Positions 29,394 to 37,686 of a stretch of 64,000 nucleotides of DNA are shown here, in pieces (position 1 is the stretch's first letter; the number at the start of each line of letters is the position of its first letter). The stretch is from Chitinophaga pinensis (GTDB lineage: Bacteria; Bacteroidota; Bacteroidia; Chitinophagales; Chitinophagaceae), in contig LR632930.1 in NCBI GenBank assembly GCA_902167325.1, positions 2,542,001 through 2,606,000 of the forward strand, read 5' to 3'. A program made the position numbers and the translations under genes. The notes below the pieces were generated by a model. The model was not told the DNA's origin and made no database searches. It saw only the letters and a program-made list of their open reading frames with translations.

Positions 29394-29798
29394 TTACATG
29401 GCCGGAGCTGCAGGAGCAGAGGGAGCAGCTTTTTTAGAAGCGGCTTTCTTTTTCGGAGCAGCTTTCTTCGCGGCGGGTTTTTTAGCAGCGGCTTTTTTAG
29501 GAGCAGCTTTCTTCGCAGCGGGCTTTTTAGCAGCGGCTTTCTTTTTAGGAGCAGCTTTCTTAGCAGCGGCTTTTTTAGGAGCAGCTTTCTTAGCAGCAGC
29601 TTTTTTAGGAGCAGCTTTCTTAGCAGCAGCTTTTTTAGGAGCAGCTTTCTTAGCAGCAGCTTTTTTAGGAGCGGCTTTCTTAGCAGCAGCTTTTTTAGGA
29701 GCAGCTTTCTTAGCAGCAGCTTTTTTAGGAGCGGCTTTCTTAGCAGCAGCTTTTTTAGGAGCAGCTTTTTTAGCAGCGGCTTTCTTAATTGTTGCCAT
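29394..29798 (-). CDS. Histone H1-like Lys/Ala-rich protein
   Basis: 134 residues made almost only of Ala, Lys and Pro, with a ten-residue repeat of the type Ala-Ala-Ala-Lys-Lys-Ala-Ala-Pro-Lys-Lys. At DNA level this is a 30-base tandem unit, most regular at 29560-29760. It ends Ser-Ala-Pro-Ala-Ala-Pro-Ala-Met. The composition matches the C-terminal tail of histone H1 and bacterial Lys/Ala-rich DNA-binding proteins, so it probably binds DNA or RNA non-specifically. The repeat number is likely to vary between strains. The antisense frame is also open through the repeat, but that is a by-product of composition. Confidence 0.8.
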   Translation of the reverse strand: MATIKKAAAKKAAPKKAAAKKAAPKKAAAKKAAPKKAAAKKAAPKKAAAKKAAPKKAAAKKAAPKKAAAKKAAPKKAAAKKAAPKKKAAAKKPAAKKAAPKKAAAKKPAAKKAAPKKKAASKKAAPSAPAAPAM

Positions 29799-29869
29799 TG
29801 TTTTTTGAATTTTGGGTTAGTAATTAAAATTGGGTATTAAAAAAACTTTATGGCAAACACTACGCTGAA

Positions 29870-30148
29870 TTAGGCTTCCGCCTGCGCAGTGGTGTCAAAT
29901 GATTTAACGGAAACGAAAGTCCGGTTTTCACGGCCTTTTCTGAATTCCACCACACCGTCGGTCAGCGCATAGATCGTGAAATCTTTACCGATACCTACAT
30001 TGGAACCTGCATGATACACAGTGCCTCTCTGACGGATGATGATGTTACCGGCTACAGCTGCCTGACCACCGAAGATTTTAACCCCGAGCCTTTTGCTTTG
30101 GGAATCCCGGCCGTTCTTTACACTACCTTCACCTTTTTTATGTGCCAT
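29870..30148 (-). CDS. rpmA: 50S ribosomal protein L27
   Basis: 92 residues. It opens [16 protein letters not shown] and continues with [17 protein letters not shown], diagnostic of L27. The N-terminal tail reaches the peptidyl-transferase centre. It follows rplU by 29 bases in the conserved rplU-rpmA order. No cleavable N-terminal extension of the Firmicutes type is present. Confidence 0.98.
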   Translation of the reverse strand: MAHKKGEGSVKNGRDSQSKRLGVKIFGGQAAVAGNIIIRQRGTVYHAGSNVGIGKDFTIYALTDGVVEFRKGRENRTFVSVKSFDTTAQAEA

Positions 30149-30177
30149 TGTATTAGTACTTTATAACTTTTTATTAA

Positions 30178-30480
30178 TTATGCGATTTCGTTGATCTTGA
30201 TCCTGGTGAAATGGGTACGGTGGCCCACTTTCTTCCGGAAGCCTTTCCTTCTCTTCATCTTGAAGGCAATCACCTTGTCACCTTGCACATGGCCCAGAAT
30301 TTCAGCCTTGATCACTGATTTTACATCAGTACCAACGGTAATTTTACCGTCGTTGTCAGTAAGCAGAACTTCTGCGAATTCTACTTTATCTCCGACGTTA
30401 CCAGCCAGTTGGTGAACGAAGATCTCCTGATCTTTTTGCACTTTGAACTGCTGGCCTGCGATTGTTACAACTGCGAACAT
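30178..30480 (-). CDS. rplU: 50S ribosomal protein L21
   Basis: 100 residues from ATG 30480. An in-frame start nine codons earlier would lie within about two codons of the -7 box at 30505 and is unlikely. It begins Met-Phe-Ala-Val-Val-Thr-Ile-Ala-Gly-Gln-Gln-Phe-Lys-Val and has the Lys-Arg-Arg-Lys-Gly-Phe-Arg-Lys-Lys-Val-Gly-His-Arg RNA-binding segment near the C-terminus. It binds 23S rRNA together with L20. It is first gene of the rplU-rpmA operon. Confidence 0.98.
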   Translation of the reverse strand: MFAVVTIAGQQFKVQKDQEIFVHQLAGNVGDKVEFAEVLLTDNDGKITVGTDVKSVIKAEILGHVQGDKVIAFKMKRRKGFRKKVGHRTHFTRIKINEIA

Positions 30481-30504
30481 AGTATTTCCAAAAATAATTT
30501 CCTG

Positions 30505-30537
30505 CAAAGGTATTACTTTGTTTTTTAATCAACAAAA
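30505..30537 (-). promoter_or_regulatory. rplU-rpmA promoter
   Basis: On the minus strand, TTTG (-33) at 30533-30536 and TACCTTTG (-7) at 30505-30512 are separated by 20 bases. Both match the Bacteroidota vegetative consensus. The predicted 5' leader is about 18-20 bases. Confidence 0.8.
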
Positions 30538-30761
30538 CAAATCCTGCAATTTTAATGCCGGGTAGCCCAGCGCGGACCATTACCGGTTTGAAAAATAGTT
30601 AATTACATATCAAAGATACGGACTTTTTACAATTTTAGTTTTTTTTAACAATTGTTTACCATCTCCCCATTGCCCGCATCTGCAAGCCGTTAGCCGTCTT
30701 CCACCCCGCAATCCCCGCCTGTGGCCCGTTTGAAAAACACTTAACTTGCGTACAATTTTTA

Positions 30762-30769
30762 TACATTTG
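30762..30769 (+). promoter_or_regulatory. Promoter -7 element (TACATTTG) of the GH3-like gene
   Basis: An exact TAnnTTTG match 31 bases before the ATG. A well-spaced -33 element is not clear. Confidence 0.6.
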
Positions 30770-30800
30770 TTACTTACGTTGATCATTAAAATAACGGGGC

Positions 30801-32300
30801 ATGAAGTTTAAATCACTGCTGGCCAAACCATTTGCTTCGATTATCGCCGCAAAGGTGAAGAAGGAAATGATGAGGGCGGCGGAAGACCAGGAGGCCATCC
30901 TCCAGGATTTGCTGAAGACAGGCAGGAAAACAGAGTTCGGGAAAGAGCACCAGTTCGAGAATATACAATCTTACGATTCCTTTAAACAAGCCGTGCCCAT
31001 CCGGGACTATGAACAATTCAGACCCTGGATAGACAAAATAAAGGAAGGCCGCCACAACATCCTCTGGAAAGGCCTCCCCATGTACTTCGCCAAAACCTCC
31101 GGCACCACCAGCGGGGTAAAATACATCCCCATCTCCAAAGAATCTATCGATCACCACTTCAATACCTCCCGCAACGCCGTATTCTGTAACGTCGTTGAAA
31201 CGGGAGACTCCTCCGCATTCGACGGCAAACTCATCTTCCTATCCGGCTCCCCCGAACTGGAAAGGATCGCCAATATTCCCACAGGGCGCCTCAGCGGCAT
31301 CGCCAATCACCAGATACCCCGCTACCTGCGCACCAACCAGCTGCCCACCTACGAAACAAACTGTATCGAAGACTGGGAAACCAAACTGGGGAAGATCGTG
31401 GACGAAACCATCAATCAGGACATGCGCCTCATCTCCGGCATTCCACCGTGGATGCAGATGTATTTCGACGAACTGATGGCCCGCAGCGGCAAATCCGTTG
31501 GCGAACTGTTCCCTAACTTCAACCTCCTCGTACACGGTGGCGTCAACTTCGAACCGTACCGCGCCAAACTGATGGACTCCATCGGCAGGAAAGTAACCAC
31601 CATCGAAACCTTTCCTGCTTCCGAAGGCTTCTTCGCCTACCAGGACACCCAGCAGCAGGAAGGCCTCCTCTTAAACACCAATGCCGGCATCTTCTTCGAA
31701 TTCGTGCCCGCAACCGAAATATTCTCTCCCAACCCAACCCGTATCCCCCTCAAAGAAGTGGAACTGGGTGTCAACTACGCCATGGTAGTTAGCACCAACG
31801 CGGGACTGTGGGCATATAATATAGGAGACACCGTGAAATTCGTGTCCCGCAATCCATACCGCATCCTGGTTACCGGCCGTACCAAGCATTTCATTTCCGC
31901 TTTCGGCGAACACGTGATCGGGGAGGAGGTAGAGCAAAGTCTGATGGGTGTGGCCGACCGCCACGGCATCCGTATCACCGAGTTCACCGTGGCGCCCAAA
32001 ATACAGGTGAATGGCGAACTGCCTTACCACGAATGGTTTGTGGAGTTCGAAGAGATCCCCGGTAACCTCACCGGCTTTGCCAGCGAGGTAGACACCGTAT
32101 TGCAAGAAAAGAACATCTATTATAACGACCTGTTGACCGGCAGTATCCTCCAAACCCTGAAAATCAGGCCGGTGCGCAAAAACGGGTTCATCGACTATAT
32201 GAAATCAATCGGTAAACTGGGCGGGCAGAACAAAGTGCCCCGTCTCAGCAACGACCGTACCATTGCGGACGAGCTGGGCAAATACCTCGAAGGCCGCTGA
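30801..32300 (+). CDS. GH3 family acyl-adenylate-forming protein
   Basis: 499 residues. The ATP-binding loop is Lys-Thr-Ser-Gly-Thr-Thr-Ser-Gly-Val (about 97-105). Other GH3 motifs are Val-His-Gly-Gly-Val-Asn-Phe-Glu-Pro-Tyr and Phe-Pro-Ala-Ser-Glu-Gly-Phe-Phe-Ala-Tyr-Gln, then Tyr-Arg-Ile-Leu-Val-Thr-Gly-Arg-Thr-Lys. Plant GH3 enzymes conjugate amino acids to auxin or jasmonate by way of an acyl-adenylate; bacterial homologues are common in Bacteroidota and mostly uncharacterised. The substrate is therefore unknown. It stands alone with its own promoter and a weak terminator. Confidence 0.9.
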   Translation: MKFKSLLAKPFASIIAAKVKKEMMRAAEDQEAILQDLLKTGRKTEFGKEHQFENIQSYDSFKQAVPIRDYEQFRPWIDKIKEGRHNILWKGLPMYFAKTSGTTSGVKYIPISKESIDHHFNTSRNAVFCNVVETGDSSAFDGKLIFLSGSPELERIANIPTGRLSGIANHQIPRYLRTNQLPTYETNCIEDWETKLGKIVDETINQDMRLISGIPPWMQMYFDELMARSGKSVGELFPNFNLLVHGGVNFEPYRAKLMDSIGRKVTTIETFPASEGFFAYQDTQQQEGLLLNTNAGIFFEFVPATEIFSPNPTRIPLKEVELGVNYAMVVSTNAGLWAYNIGDTVKFVSRNPYRILVTGRTKHFISAFGEHVIGEEVEQSLMGVADRHGIRITEFTVAPKIQVNGELPYHEWFVEFEEIPGNLTGFASEVDTVLQEKNIYYNDLLTGSILQTLKIRPVRKNGFIDYMKSIGKLGGQNKVPRLSNDRTIADELGKYLEGR

Positions 32301-32326
32301 CAGCAGGCGTTTCATCGGTAATAATT

Positions 32327-32357
32327 CCCCGTCTCACCAGACGGGGCGCCCCTTTTC
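32327..32357 (+). terminator. Weak terminator after the GH3-like gene
   Basis: An 8-base perfect stem (CCCCGTCT with AGACGGGG, loop CACC), but the T tract is short and begins eight bases later. Confidence 0.55.
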
Positions 32358-32416
32358 GCACGCTGCAATTGAAAAAACCTTTAAATTTAAACGCAAGGAG
32401 AGATTACAGACAGATC

Positions 32417-33580
32417 ATGAGTAAAAAACGTATTGGCATTTTCGGGTCTACGGGCTCCATCGGCCGCCAGGCACTGGAGGTGATTGAAGCTCACCCCGCC
32501 CTGTTTGAAGTGGAAGTGCTCACGGCACAATCGAACGAAGCCCTCCTCATAGAGCAGGCTTTGAAGCACCGGCCCAACGCCGTTGTGATCGGCGACGAAA
32601 GCAAGTACGCCGCAGTGAAGGATGTTTTATTCGACCAGGGTATCAAAGTGTTTGCCGGCCCTTCCGCCCTCGTGGAAGTGGCCGCATGGGATTCCATCGA
32701 CCTGATGTTATCCGCCATAGTAGGCTTCGCAGGCCTCGCCCCCACGCTTTCCGCGCTGGAACAGGGTACCCCTGTGGCCCTCGCCAATAAGGAAACGCTG
32801 GTGGTTGCCGGTGATATCGTTATGGCTACTGCCCGCAAGAGAAACGTGCCCATTATCCCCGTGGATTCTGAGCATTCCGCTATTTTCCAATGCCTTCAGG
32901 GAGAACCGCTCTCCCGCGTGGAAAAAGTGATCCTCACTGCTTCCGGCGGACCATTCCTCGGCAAAAAGACCAACTTCCTCATCAACGTGAAGAAAGACCA
33001 TGCCCTCCAGCATCCTAACTGGAGCATGGGCGCCAAAATAAGCATCGACTCTGCCACCCTGATGAATAAAGGACTGGAAATGATCGAAGCCAAATGGCTC
33101 TTCGGTCTCCATGCCGATCAGATTGAGGTCATCATCCACCCGCAGTCCATCATCCATTCCATGGTCCAGTTCACAGACGGTTCCCTGAAAGCCCAGATGG
33201 GCCTGCCCGATATGAAACTGCCCATCCAGTATGCCATGGGGTATCCGGACAGGCTGGTGAACGACTTCCCGCGGTTTTCCTTCAAGAACTATCCCTCGCT
33301 CACCTTCGAGCAGCCCGACCTGAAAACGTTCCGTAACCTCGGGATTGCCATGGAGGCATTACGCAAAGGGGGGAACGCCGCCTGTGTCATGAATGCCGCC
33401 AACGAAGAAGTGGTGAACGCTTTCCTGAAGAACAGGATCGGTTTCCTCCAGATGACGGAAGTGATCGAGGAAACGATGGCCAAAGTACCCTTCGTGGAGA
33501 AGCCAACTTTACAACAATATTATCAGGCCGACACAACTGCCCGCGATCATGCCGCAGAGTTGATACACAGCCTGTCCTAA
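32417..33580 (+). CDS. dxr: 1-deoxy-D-xylulose 5-phosphate reductoisomerase
   Basis: 387 residues from ATG 32417; a TTG at 32369 in frame would add 16 non-conserved residues. The NADPH site is Gly-Ser-Thr-Gly-Ser-Ile-Gly. Substrate and metal residues are in Val-Asp-Ser-Glu-His-Ser-Ala-Ile-Phe-Gln, Ala-Ser-Gly-Gly-Pro-Phe and Met-Asn-Lys-Gly-Leu-Glu-Met-Ile-Glu-Ala. It converts DXP to MEP, the committed step of the non-mevalonate isoprenoid pathway. The rseP gene follows after 43 bases, a neighbourhood seen in many bacteria. Confidence 0.98.
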   Translation: MSKKRIGIFGSTGSIGRQALEVIEAHPALFEVEVLTAQSNEALLIEQALKHRPNAVVIGDESKYAAVKDVLFDQGIKVFAGPSALVEVAAWDSIDLMLSAIVGFAGLAPTLSALEQGTPVALANKETLVVAGDIVMATARKRNVPIIPVDSEHSAIFQCLQGEPLSRVEKVILTASGGPFLGKKTNFLINVKKDHALQHPNWSMGAKISIDSATLMNKGLEMIEAKWLFGLHADQIEVIIHPQSIIHSMVQFTDGSLKAQMGLPDMKLPIQYAMGYPDRLVNDFPRFSFKNYPSLTFEQPDLKTFRNLGIAMEALRKGGNAACVMNAANEEVVNAFLKNRIGFLQMTEVIEETMAKVPFVEKPTLQQYYQADTTARDHAAELIHSLS

Positions 33581-33623
33581 TTACTTACATTCGCAAAAAA
33601 ATCCTGGTTTTTTAAGCAAATAC

Positions 33624-34970
33624 ATGGAAACATCCGCAATATTAGTCAAGGCAGGCCAGTTGCTCCTTTCTTTATCGATCCTCGTGGTCCTGCATGAGCT
33701 TGGGCATTTTATCCCTGCCAAACTGTTTAAAACGAAGGTGGAAAAGTTCTACCTCTTCTTCGATCCCTGGTTTTCCCTTTTCAAATTCAAAAAAGGCGAT
33801 ACGGAATACGGCGTTGGCTGGCTGCCCCTCGGTGGCTATGTGAAGATCGCCGGTATGATTGATGAGAGTATGGACAAGGAACAGATGAACCGTCCACCGG
33901 AGCCTTGGGAGTTCCGCTCCAAACCGGCCTGGCAGCGCCTGATCATTATGATCGGCGGTGTAACGGTAAATATCGTGCTCGGCTTCCTCATTTATACAAT
34001 GATCCTCTGGCATTGGGGCGAAAAAACGCTTCCCCTGCAGAACGTGAAATATGGCATTTACACGGATTCTATCGGCCACAGCATAGGGCTGAAAGACGGG
34101 GATATGATCGTATCGGTTGACGGTAAGGTACCGGAAGATTTCTGGGATGTTACCGGAGATGTGATCCTCGACGAGGCCAAAACCATCCAGGTAAAACGCG
34201 ATGGACAAATGGTGGATCTCCATATTAAAGATGGCTTCGTAGGAAGCACCATCCGTAAGAAGGCACCTATTGCCGGCGTACGCGTTCCGGCGGTGATGGA
34301 TACGATCATGACGGAAAAGGAGGGATTAACCGCAGGGCACAAAGCCGGACTGAAGCTTGGCGACACGGTAATTGCCATAAACGGAGCGGAAGTGAAATAT
34401 TTCCATGAAATGGCGAAACTGCTGGTGAAGGATTCCGGCCGTACGATTGATCTCATGGTAAAGCGTGGCGCAGATACAGTAACCTTACATCCCACATTGC
34501 CGAAAACCGGTCAGCTGGGTGTGAATACTTTCAGTGACCGCCACCTCGATTATGTGACGAAGCGTTACACTTTCGGTGAGGCGATTCCGGCAGGTTTTAC
34601 AAAAGCTATCAGCACACTGGTAGGTTACGTACAGCAATTGCGCCTGATATTCGTATCTAAGGAAGTAAAAGCCAGCGAATCACTGGGTGGTTTTATGGCT
34701 ATCGGTAACCTGTTCCCTTCTGTATGGGACTGGCAGAGCTTCTGGACGCTGACGGCCCTGCTGAGCATTATACTGGCGTTTATGAACATCCTGCCGATAC
34801 CTGCATTGGATGGTGGGCACGTGTTGTTCCTGATATATGAAATGATTACCGGCCGCAAGCCCAGTGAGAAGTTTATGGAGTACGCACAGATCGTGGGTAT
34901 GGTATTGTTGTTCTCATTGTTATTGTACGCCAATGGTTTGGATATCTGGCGCTGGCTGACAGGTAAATAA
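33624..34970 (+). CDS. rseP: RIP metalloprotease RseP (site-2 protease)
   Basis: 448 residues. The zinc motif His-Glu-Leu-Gly-His (24-28) lies in the first transmembrane helix, and the third ligand is in Leu-Pro-Ile-Pro-Ala-Leu-Asp-Gly-Gly-His near the C-terminus. Two PDZ-like segments lie between (Gly-Leu-Lys-Asp-Gly-Asp-Met-Ile-Val-Ser-Val-Asp-Gly and Gly-Leu-Lys-Leu-Gly-Asp-Thr-Val-Ile-Ala-Ile-Asn-Gly). There are about four membrane helices. It cleaves anti-sigma factors or signal peptide remnants inside the membrane. The stop lies 38 bases before the tmRNA. Confidence 0.97.
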   Translation: METSAILVKAGQLLLSLSILVVLHELGHFIPAKLFKTKVEKFYLFFDPWFSLFKFKKGDTEYGVGWLPLGGYVKIAGMIDESMDKEQMNRPPEPWEFRSKPAWQRLIIMIGGVTVNIVLGFLIYTMILWHWGEKTLPLQNVKYGIYTDSIGHSIGLKDGDMIVSVDGKVPEDFWDVTGDVILDEAKTIQVKRDGQMVDLHIKDGFVGSTIRKKAPIAGVRVPAVMDTIMTEKEGLTAGHKAGLKLGDTVIAINGAEVKYFHEMAKLLVKDSGRTIDLMVKRGADTVTLHPTLPKTGQLGVNTFSDRHLDYVTKRYTFGEAIPAGFTKAISTLVGYVQQLRLIFVSKEVKASESLGGFMAIGNLFPSVWDWQSFWTLTALLSIILAFMNILPIPALDGGHVLFLIYEMITGRKPSEKFMEYAQIVGMVLLFSLLLYANGLDIWRWLTGK

Positions 34971-34985
34971 ATCAAATAAAAATAG

Positions 34986-34993
34986 TATCTTTG
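34986..34993 (+). promoter_or_regulatory. ssrA promoter -7 element (TATCTTTG)
   Basis: An exact TAnnTTTG match 15 bases before the mature 5' end of the tmRNA, giving a precursor leader of about ten bases. A -33 box is not clear. Confidence 0.7.
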
Positions 34994-35008
34994 CGGAGCT
35001 AAAACTCC

Positions 35009-35380
35009 GGGGCTGACCGGTTTTGACAGCATAGGTCTTTGAAAGTGTAAGCATGCCGTGCGTTGGATAATTAGCACGTAAATCTGAATACCCAAATTTC
35101 AATTGGCGAATCTAACTACGCCATGGCTGCCTAATTAAATTAGGTACCCATTATAGCCGCCGGAATTGTGTCCTACTGCGACTCCCGCCGCCGAATCAAA
35201 CCCACAGATGGATAAGTGTACATGGTTTCTGTGAGTGTACATCGAAAACCTCAACGGATAAGGGCAAGGTTGGTTTGTTCCGTTCCTGCCAGGCCCCGAC
35301 AAATCAATAAGGAAATAAGCATGTAGAAAGCTTTCCGGGAATGTGTTTGGACGCGGGTTCGACTCCCGCCAGCTCCACCA
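35009..35380 (+). ncRNA. ssrA: tmRNA
   Basis: The 5' end GGGGCTGACCGGTTTTGACA pairs with the 3' end CAGCTCC-A-CCA (seven-base acceptor stem, one G-U). The T-arm GCGGGTTCGACTCCCGC precedes the 3' end. The tag reading frame at 35105-35131 encodes Gly-Glu-Ser-Asn-Tyr-Ala-Met-Ala-Ala followed by TAA at 35132, the Bacteroidota-type tag. It is about 372 bases long. It rescues stalled ribosomes by trans-translation and marks the peptide for proteolysis. Its 3' end is the left attachment site of the genomic island; CCA is encoded, and the last A comes from island-side sequence if the crossover lies at CCAGCTCCACC. Confidence 0.97.
35369..35379 (+). repeat. attL: ssrA 3' end CCAGCTCCACC
   Basis: The same 11 bases occur at 51535-51545, and with one change at 48206-48216. 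This is the left boundary of the island. Confidence 0.75.
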
Positions 35381-35397
35381 GGAAATATTATTTCTTT

Positions 35398-35435
35398 AAA
35401 ATATCTACCTCATTTCGAGGTAGATATTTTTTTTT
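35398..35435 (+). terminator. Island-borne terminator after ssrA
   Basis: A perfect 14-base stem (35398-35411 with 35417-35430) followed by nine T. It lies 18 bases after the tmRNA end, so the island brings a new terminator for ssrA. Between here and 35717 there is no gene. Two T-arm-like pieces at about 35577-35612 on the minus strand are discussed under rejected items. Confidence 0.92.
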
Positions 35436-35716
35436 GCTTAAAACTGAAGTAATAGGATGTAACAAGTTGATTTATTTCAACTTACGAAACTATTATCCTA
35501 CACTACGAAATCCCTGGCATTCCATTTACAGATTAATAATTGTATGATATGGTACTTTTTGACTGGGTACTTAAAGGGGATCGAACCCTCCATTCATATT
35601 GGATTCGAACTCCTTGCGAAAGGGGATTCATGATTTTCAGAATACGAATAGGGGCTTTGACATTTTATTAATACTTGCCCGGCTCCAAACAACGGCTAAA
35701 TAGAATGATTATCCTA

Positions 35717-36025
35717 TTACAATGTAGTTTCCAACACTAGCGTTAATCGGGCAACGTTGAAGAAGAATGTAGCAATTTCCTTTGCCTGCTTAAAGGTTAT
35801 GTGGGGATCATCGACCTGCATGGCTTCCACCAGCTTGCGTAAAAAGATATTGCCTTCCGCGTGATCAACCGACCAATCTGCGAACTGCTTGACTTCTCGC
35901 ACTTGACCCACCCGAAGTGGTGGTGTATATTTTTCAAAGATGATCTGTAGACTTTCAACCACCTCGCTTGATGCAAAACAGATCGGTGTGTAGACGATCC
36001 CAAAAGGGAATAGACACGAAATCAT
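35717..36025 (-). CDS. Small hypothetical protein coupled to the recombinase
   Basis: 102 residues. Its ATG overlaps the recombinase stop by four bases (ATGA type), suggesting translational coupling. It contains a helix-rich middle (Val-Glu-Ser-Leu-Gln-Ile-Ile-Phe-Glu-Lys) and a later segment Phe-Lys-Gln-Ala-Lys-Glu-Ile-Ala-Thr-Phe. I do not recognise it. Its place between attL and the recombinase suggests a directionality factor or accessory subunit, but it has no visible HTH. Confidence 0.6.
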   Translation of the reverse strand: MISCLFPFGIVYTPICFASSEVVESLQIIFEKYTPPLRVGQVREVKQFADWSVDHAEGNIFLRKLVEAMQVDDPHITFKQAKEIATFFFNVARLTLVLETTL

Positions 36026-37377
36026 CTCTCTTTTTTTACGGAATTCATCGTCTGATAGAGATCACCTAACCGACAAATTCCAAGGCTATGCTGATTGCGA
36101 AGCTGATGAATATCTTCTAACCTTGTGGCGGCTAACTTCAGGGCATCTTGAAGTAATTCGATTTCGGCTTCACATTCTTGTTTGAGTGTCTTGTAGTGGA
36201 CTGGTTCGACGCTTCCTTCTAATAAAAGCCTGTCAAGTCGCGAAAGCCTCTGCTTAGAAATTTCCACCTTTTTTAAGGCTTTACTATGAGCAAGGAGTTG
36301 TTGTTCAGTCTGCTGAAATAATAGTTGCTGCTCTACCTCTTGATAGCGTTGCTTAAAATAAAAGTTCGGATATAATCGCTGTAAAAAACGTTCTAACTGC
36401 TCATGCACCTGCTGCACCGGAAAACGTATCTGACAGCTCGAACGGCAGTGATAGTAGTAGAAGACCTTTCCGCATTTACCAGTAGATCCACTGCCTGTCA
36501 TCACGCGGTGACAGACTGGGCAAAGTAGCAATCCACGCAATGGTAGCAAATCATTGGTTCGAGCACTACGCGTGACAACTTTTTTGCGCCCAAGGATCTG
36601 TTGCACTTTTAAAAACAATATCTCCGGGATAATGGCCTGGTGTTGCCCCTGTACCGTAATGACCTCGCCATGTCTGTGAGCCGATATTTTACCACAATAA
36701 ACAGGATTGCGGATAGCCCTCCAAAAACAATTTATACTTTTGTCAAAACCGTATTCGACTACCAGGTGAAAAACTTCAGTAACAGTGTGAAGGCCCGTGG
36801 ACAATTCCTGGAACGCAAACCGCATGATACTGGCCTGCATTTCTACTTGTTTAATGTATTTAATTCCTTTGGCATCAATCATATTTTTATAACCATAGGG
36901 GGCCGGCCCCATCCATCGTCCTTCCGTGATTCCCCTTTGCTGTCCCTTTTTAATTTCCAACGATCGCCGGGCATTTTCTACCTCCGGCACCGCTAAAAAG
37001 AACGCCAGCATCATTTGGTTTTCGGGAATGGACATATCGATTGGTTGTTCAATTGCACGCACTTCCACACCAAGACGGGATAGCTTTCCTAGCATTTGGT
37101 AGGCTTCCGCAGTGTTGCGACTAAACCGGTCCCATTTGGTCACCAGTAATAACCGCGGTGCCCGTAGTTTGTTGGTGCGATAAGTATTGAAAAGCTCTTT
37201 CCAAGCCGGGCGGTTAAAAGTTTTGGCGGAATAGTCTTCGAATACGATCTGGTCTATTGTGAGGGTGTGTATGGCGCAATACGCTTTGAGGATTTCCTCC
37301 TGGTAACGTTGGGAGAAACCAGTCAGTTTTTGTTCTTCGGTACTGACCCGGATATACAAATCCGCTACTATTTTCAT
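36022..37377 (-). CDS. Serine site-specific recombinase (integrase of element A)
   Basis: 451 residues. The resolvase catalytic domain begins Ala-Asp-Leu-Tyr-Ile-Arg-Val-Ser-Thr-Glu-Glu-Gln, with catalytic Ser12. Trp-Asp-Arg-Phe-Ser-Arg-Asn follows, and Asn-Gln-Met-Met-Leu-Ala-Phe leads to the long helix. A 'Recombinase' domain lies at about 160-260, a zinc ribbon (Cys-Pro-Val-Cys...Cys-x-x-x-Cys-like) at about 285-320, and a C-terminal coiled-coil region rich in Glu/Gln/Leu at about 330-430. This is the large serine recombinase layout, in a compact version. It is probably the enzyme that inserted the island at ssrA, since it sits next to attL. A second, broken copy of its C-terminal part lies at 48440-48700. 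Confidence 0.93.
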   Translation of the reverse strand: MKIVADLYIRVSTEEQKLTGFSQRYQEEILKAYCAIHTLTIDQIVFEDYSAKTFNRPAWKELFNTYRTNKLRAPRLLLVTKWDRFSRNTAEAYQMLGKLSRLGVEVRAIEQPIDMSIPENQMMLAFFLAVPEVENARRSLEIKKGQQRGITEGRWMGPAPYGYKNMIDAKGIKYIKQVEMQASIMRFAFQELSTGLHTVTEVFHLVVEYGFDKSINCFWRAIRNPVYCGKISAHRHGEVITVQGQHQAIIPEILFLKVQQILGRKKVVTRSARTNDLLPLRGLLLCPVCHRVMTGSGSTGKCGKVFYYYHCRSSCQIRFPVQQVHEQLERFLQRLYPNFYFKQRYQEVEQQLLFQQTEQQLLAHSKALKKVEISKQRLSRLDRLLLEGSVEPVHYKTLKQECEAEIELLQDALKLAATRLEDIHQLRNQHSLGICRLGDLYQTMNSVKKER

Positions 37378-37397
37378 TGCAGAGATTTATATTACTC

Positions 37398-37405
37398 CAA
37401 AGTTA
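37398..37405 (-). promoter_or_regulatory. Recombinase promoter -7 element (TAACTTTG)
   Basis: An exact TAnnTTTG match on the minus strand, 20 bases before the recombinase ATG. The rest of the gap 37378-37686 holds nothing else I recognise. Confidence 0.6.
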
Positions 37406-37686
37406 CGGAATCATGTAGTAATAAGCATTACATTGACGGATTCTAAAACCACCCAAAATGGGGGAGTCATTTCCCATTAGCTCACGTTAATAAGGTATTT
37501 CGACTCTTTCGGAAATACCCGATATCGTTGTTCCCCAATTTTCAGGATCTTTTTCACTAGGAATTGCAACGGAATTCTCCAGCTTAGGAGATATATTGGA
37601 TTTCAATTTAGATCAACATTACAAGCTATACAAGATGATAGTATTAACTATGCCTTTTCACAAGGCAAAAGCTTTCTTCTCATAAA

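Noticed and set aside
35577..35612. tRNA-like T-arm pieces on the minus strand (GGGTTCGATCCCC and GAGTTCGAATCC)
   Set aside because: No acceptor stem, anticodon arm or CCA end fits around them. They may be remnants of recombination at tRNA/tmRNA genes but are not tRNA genes.
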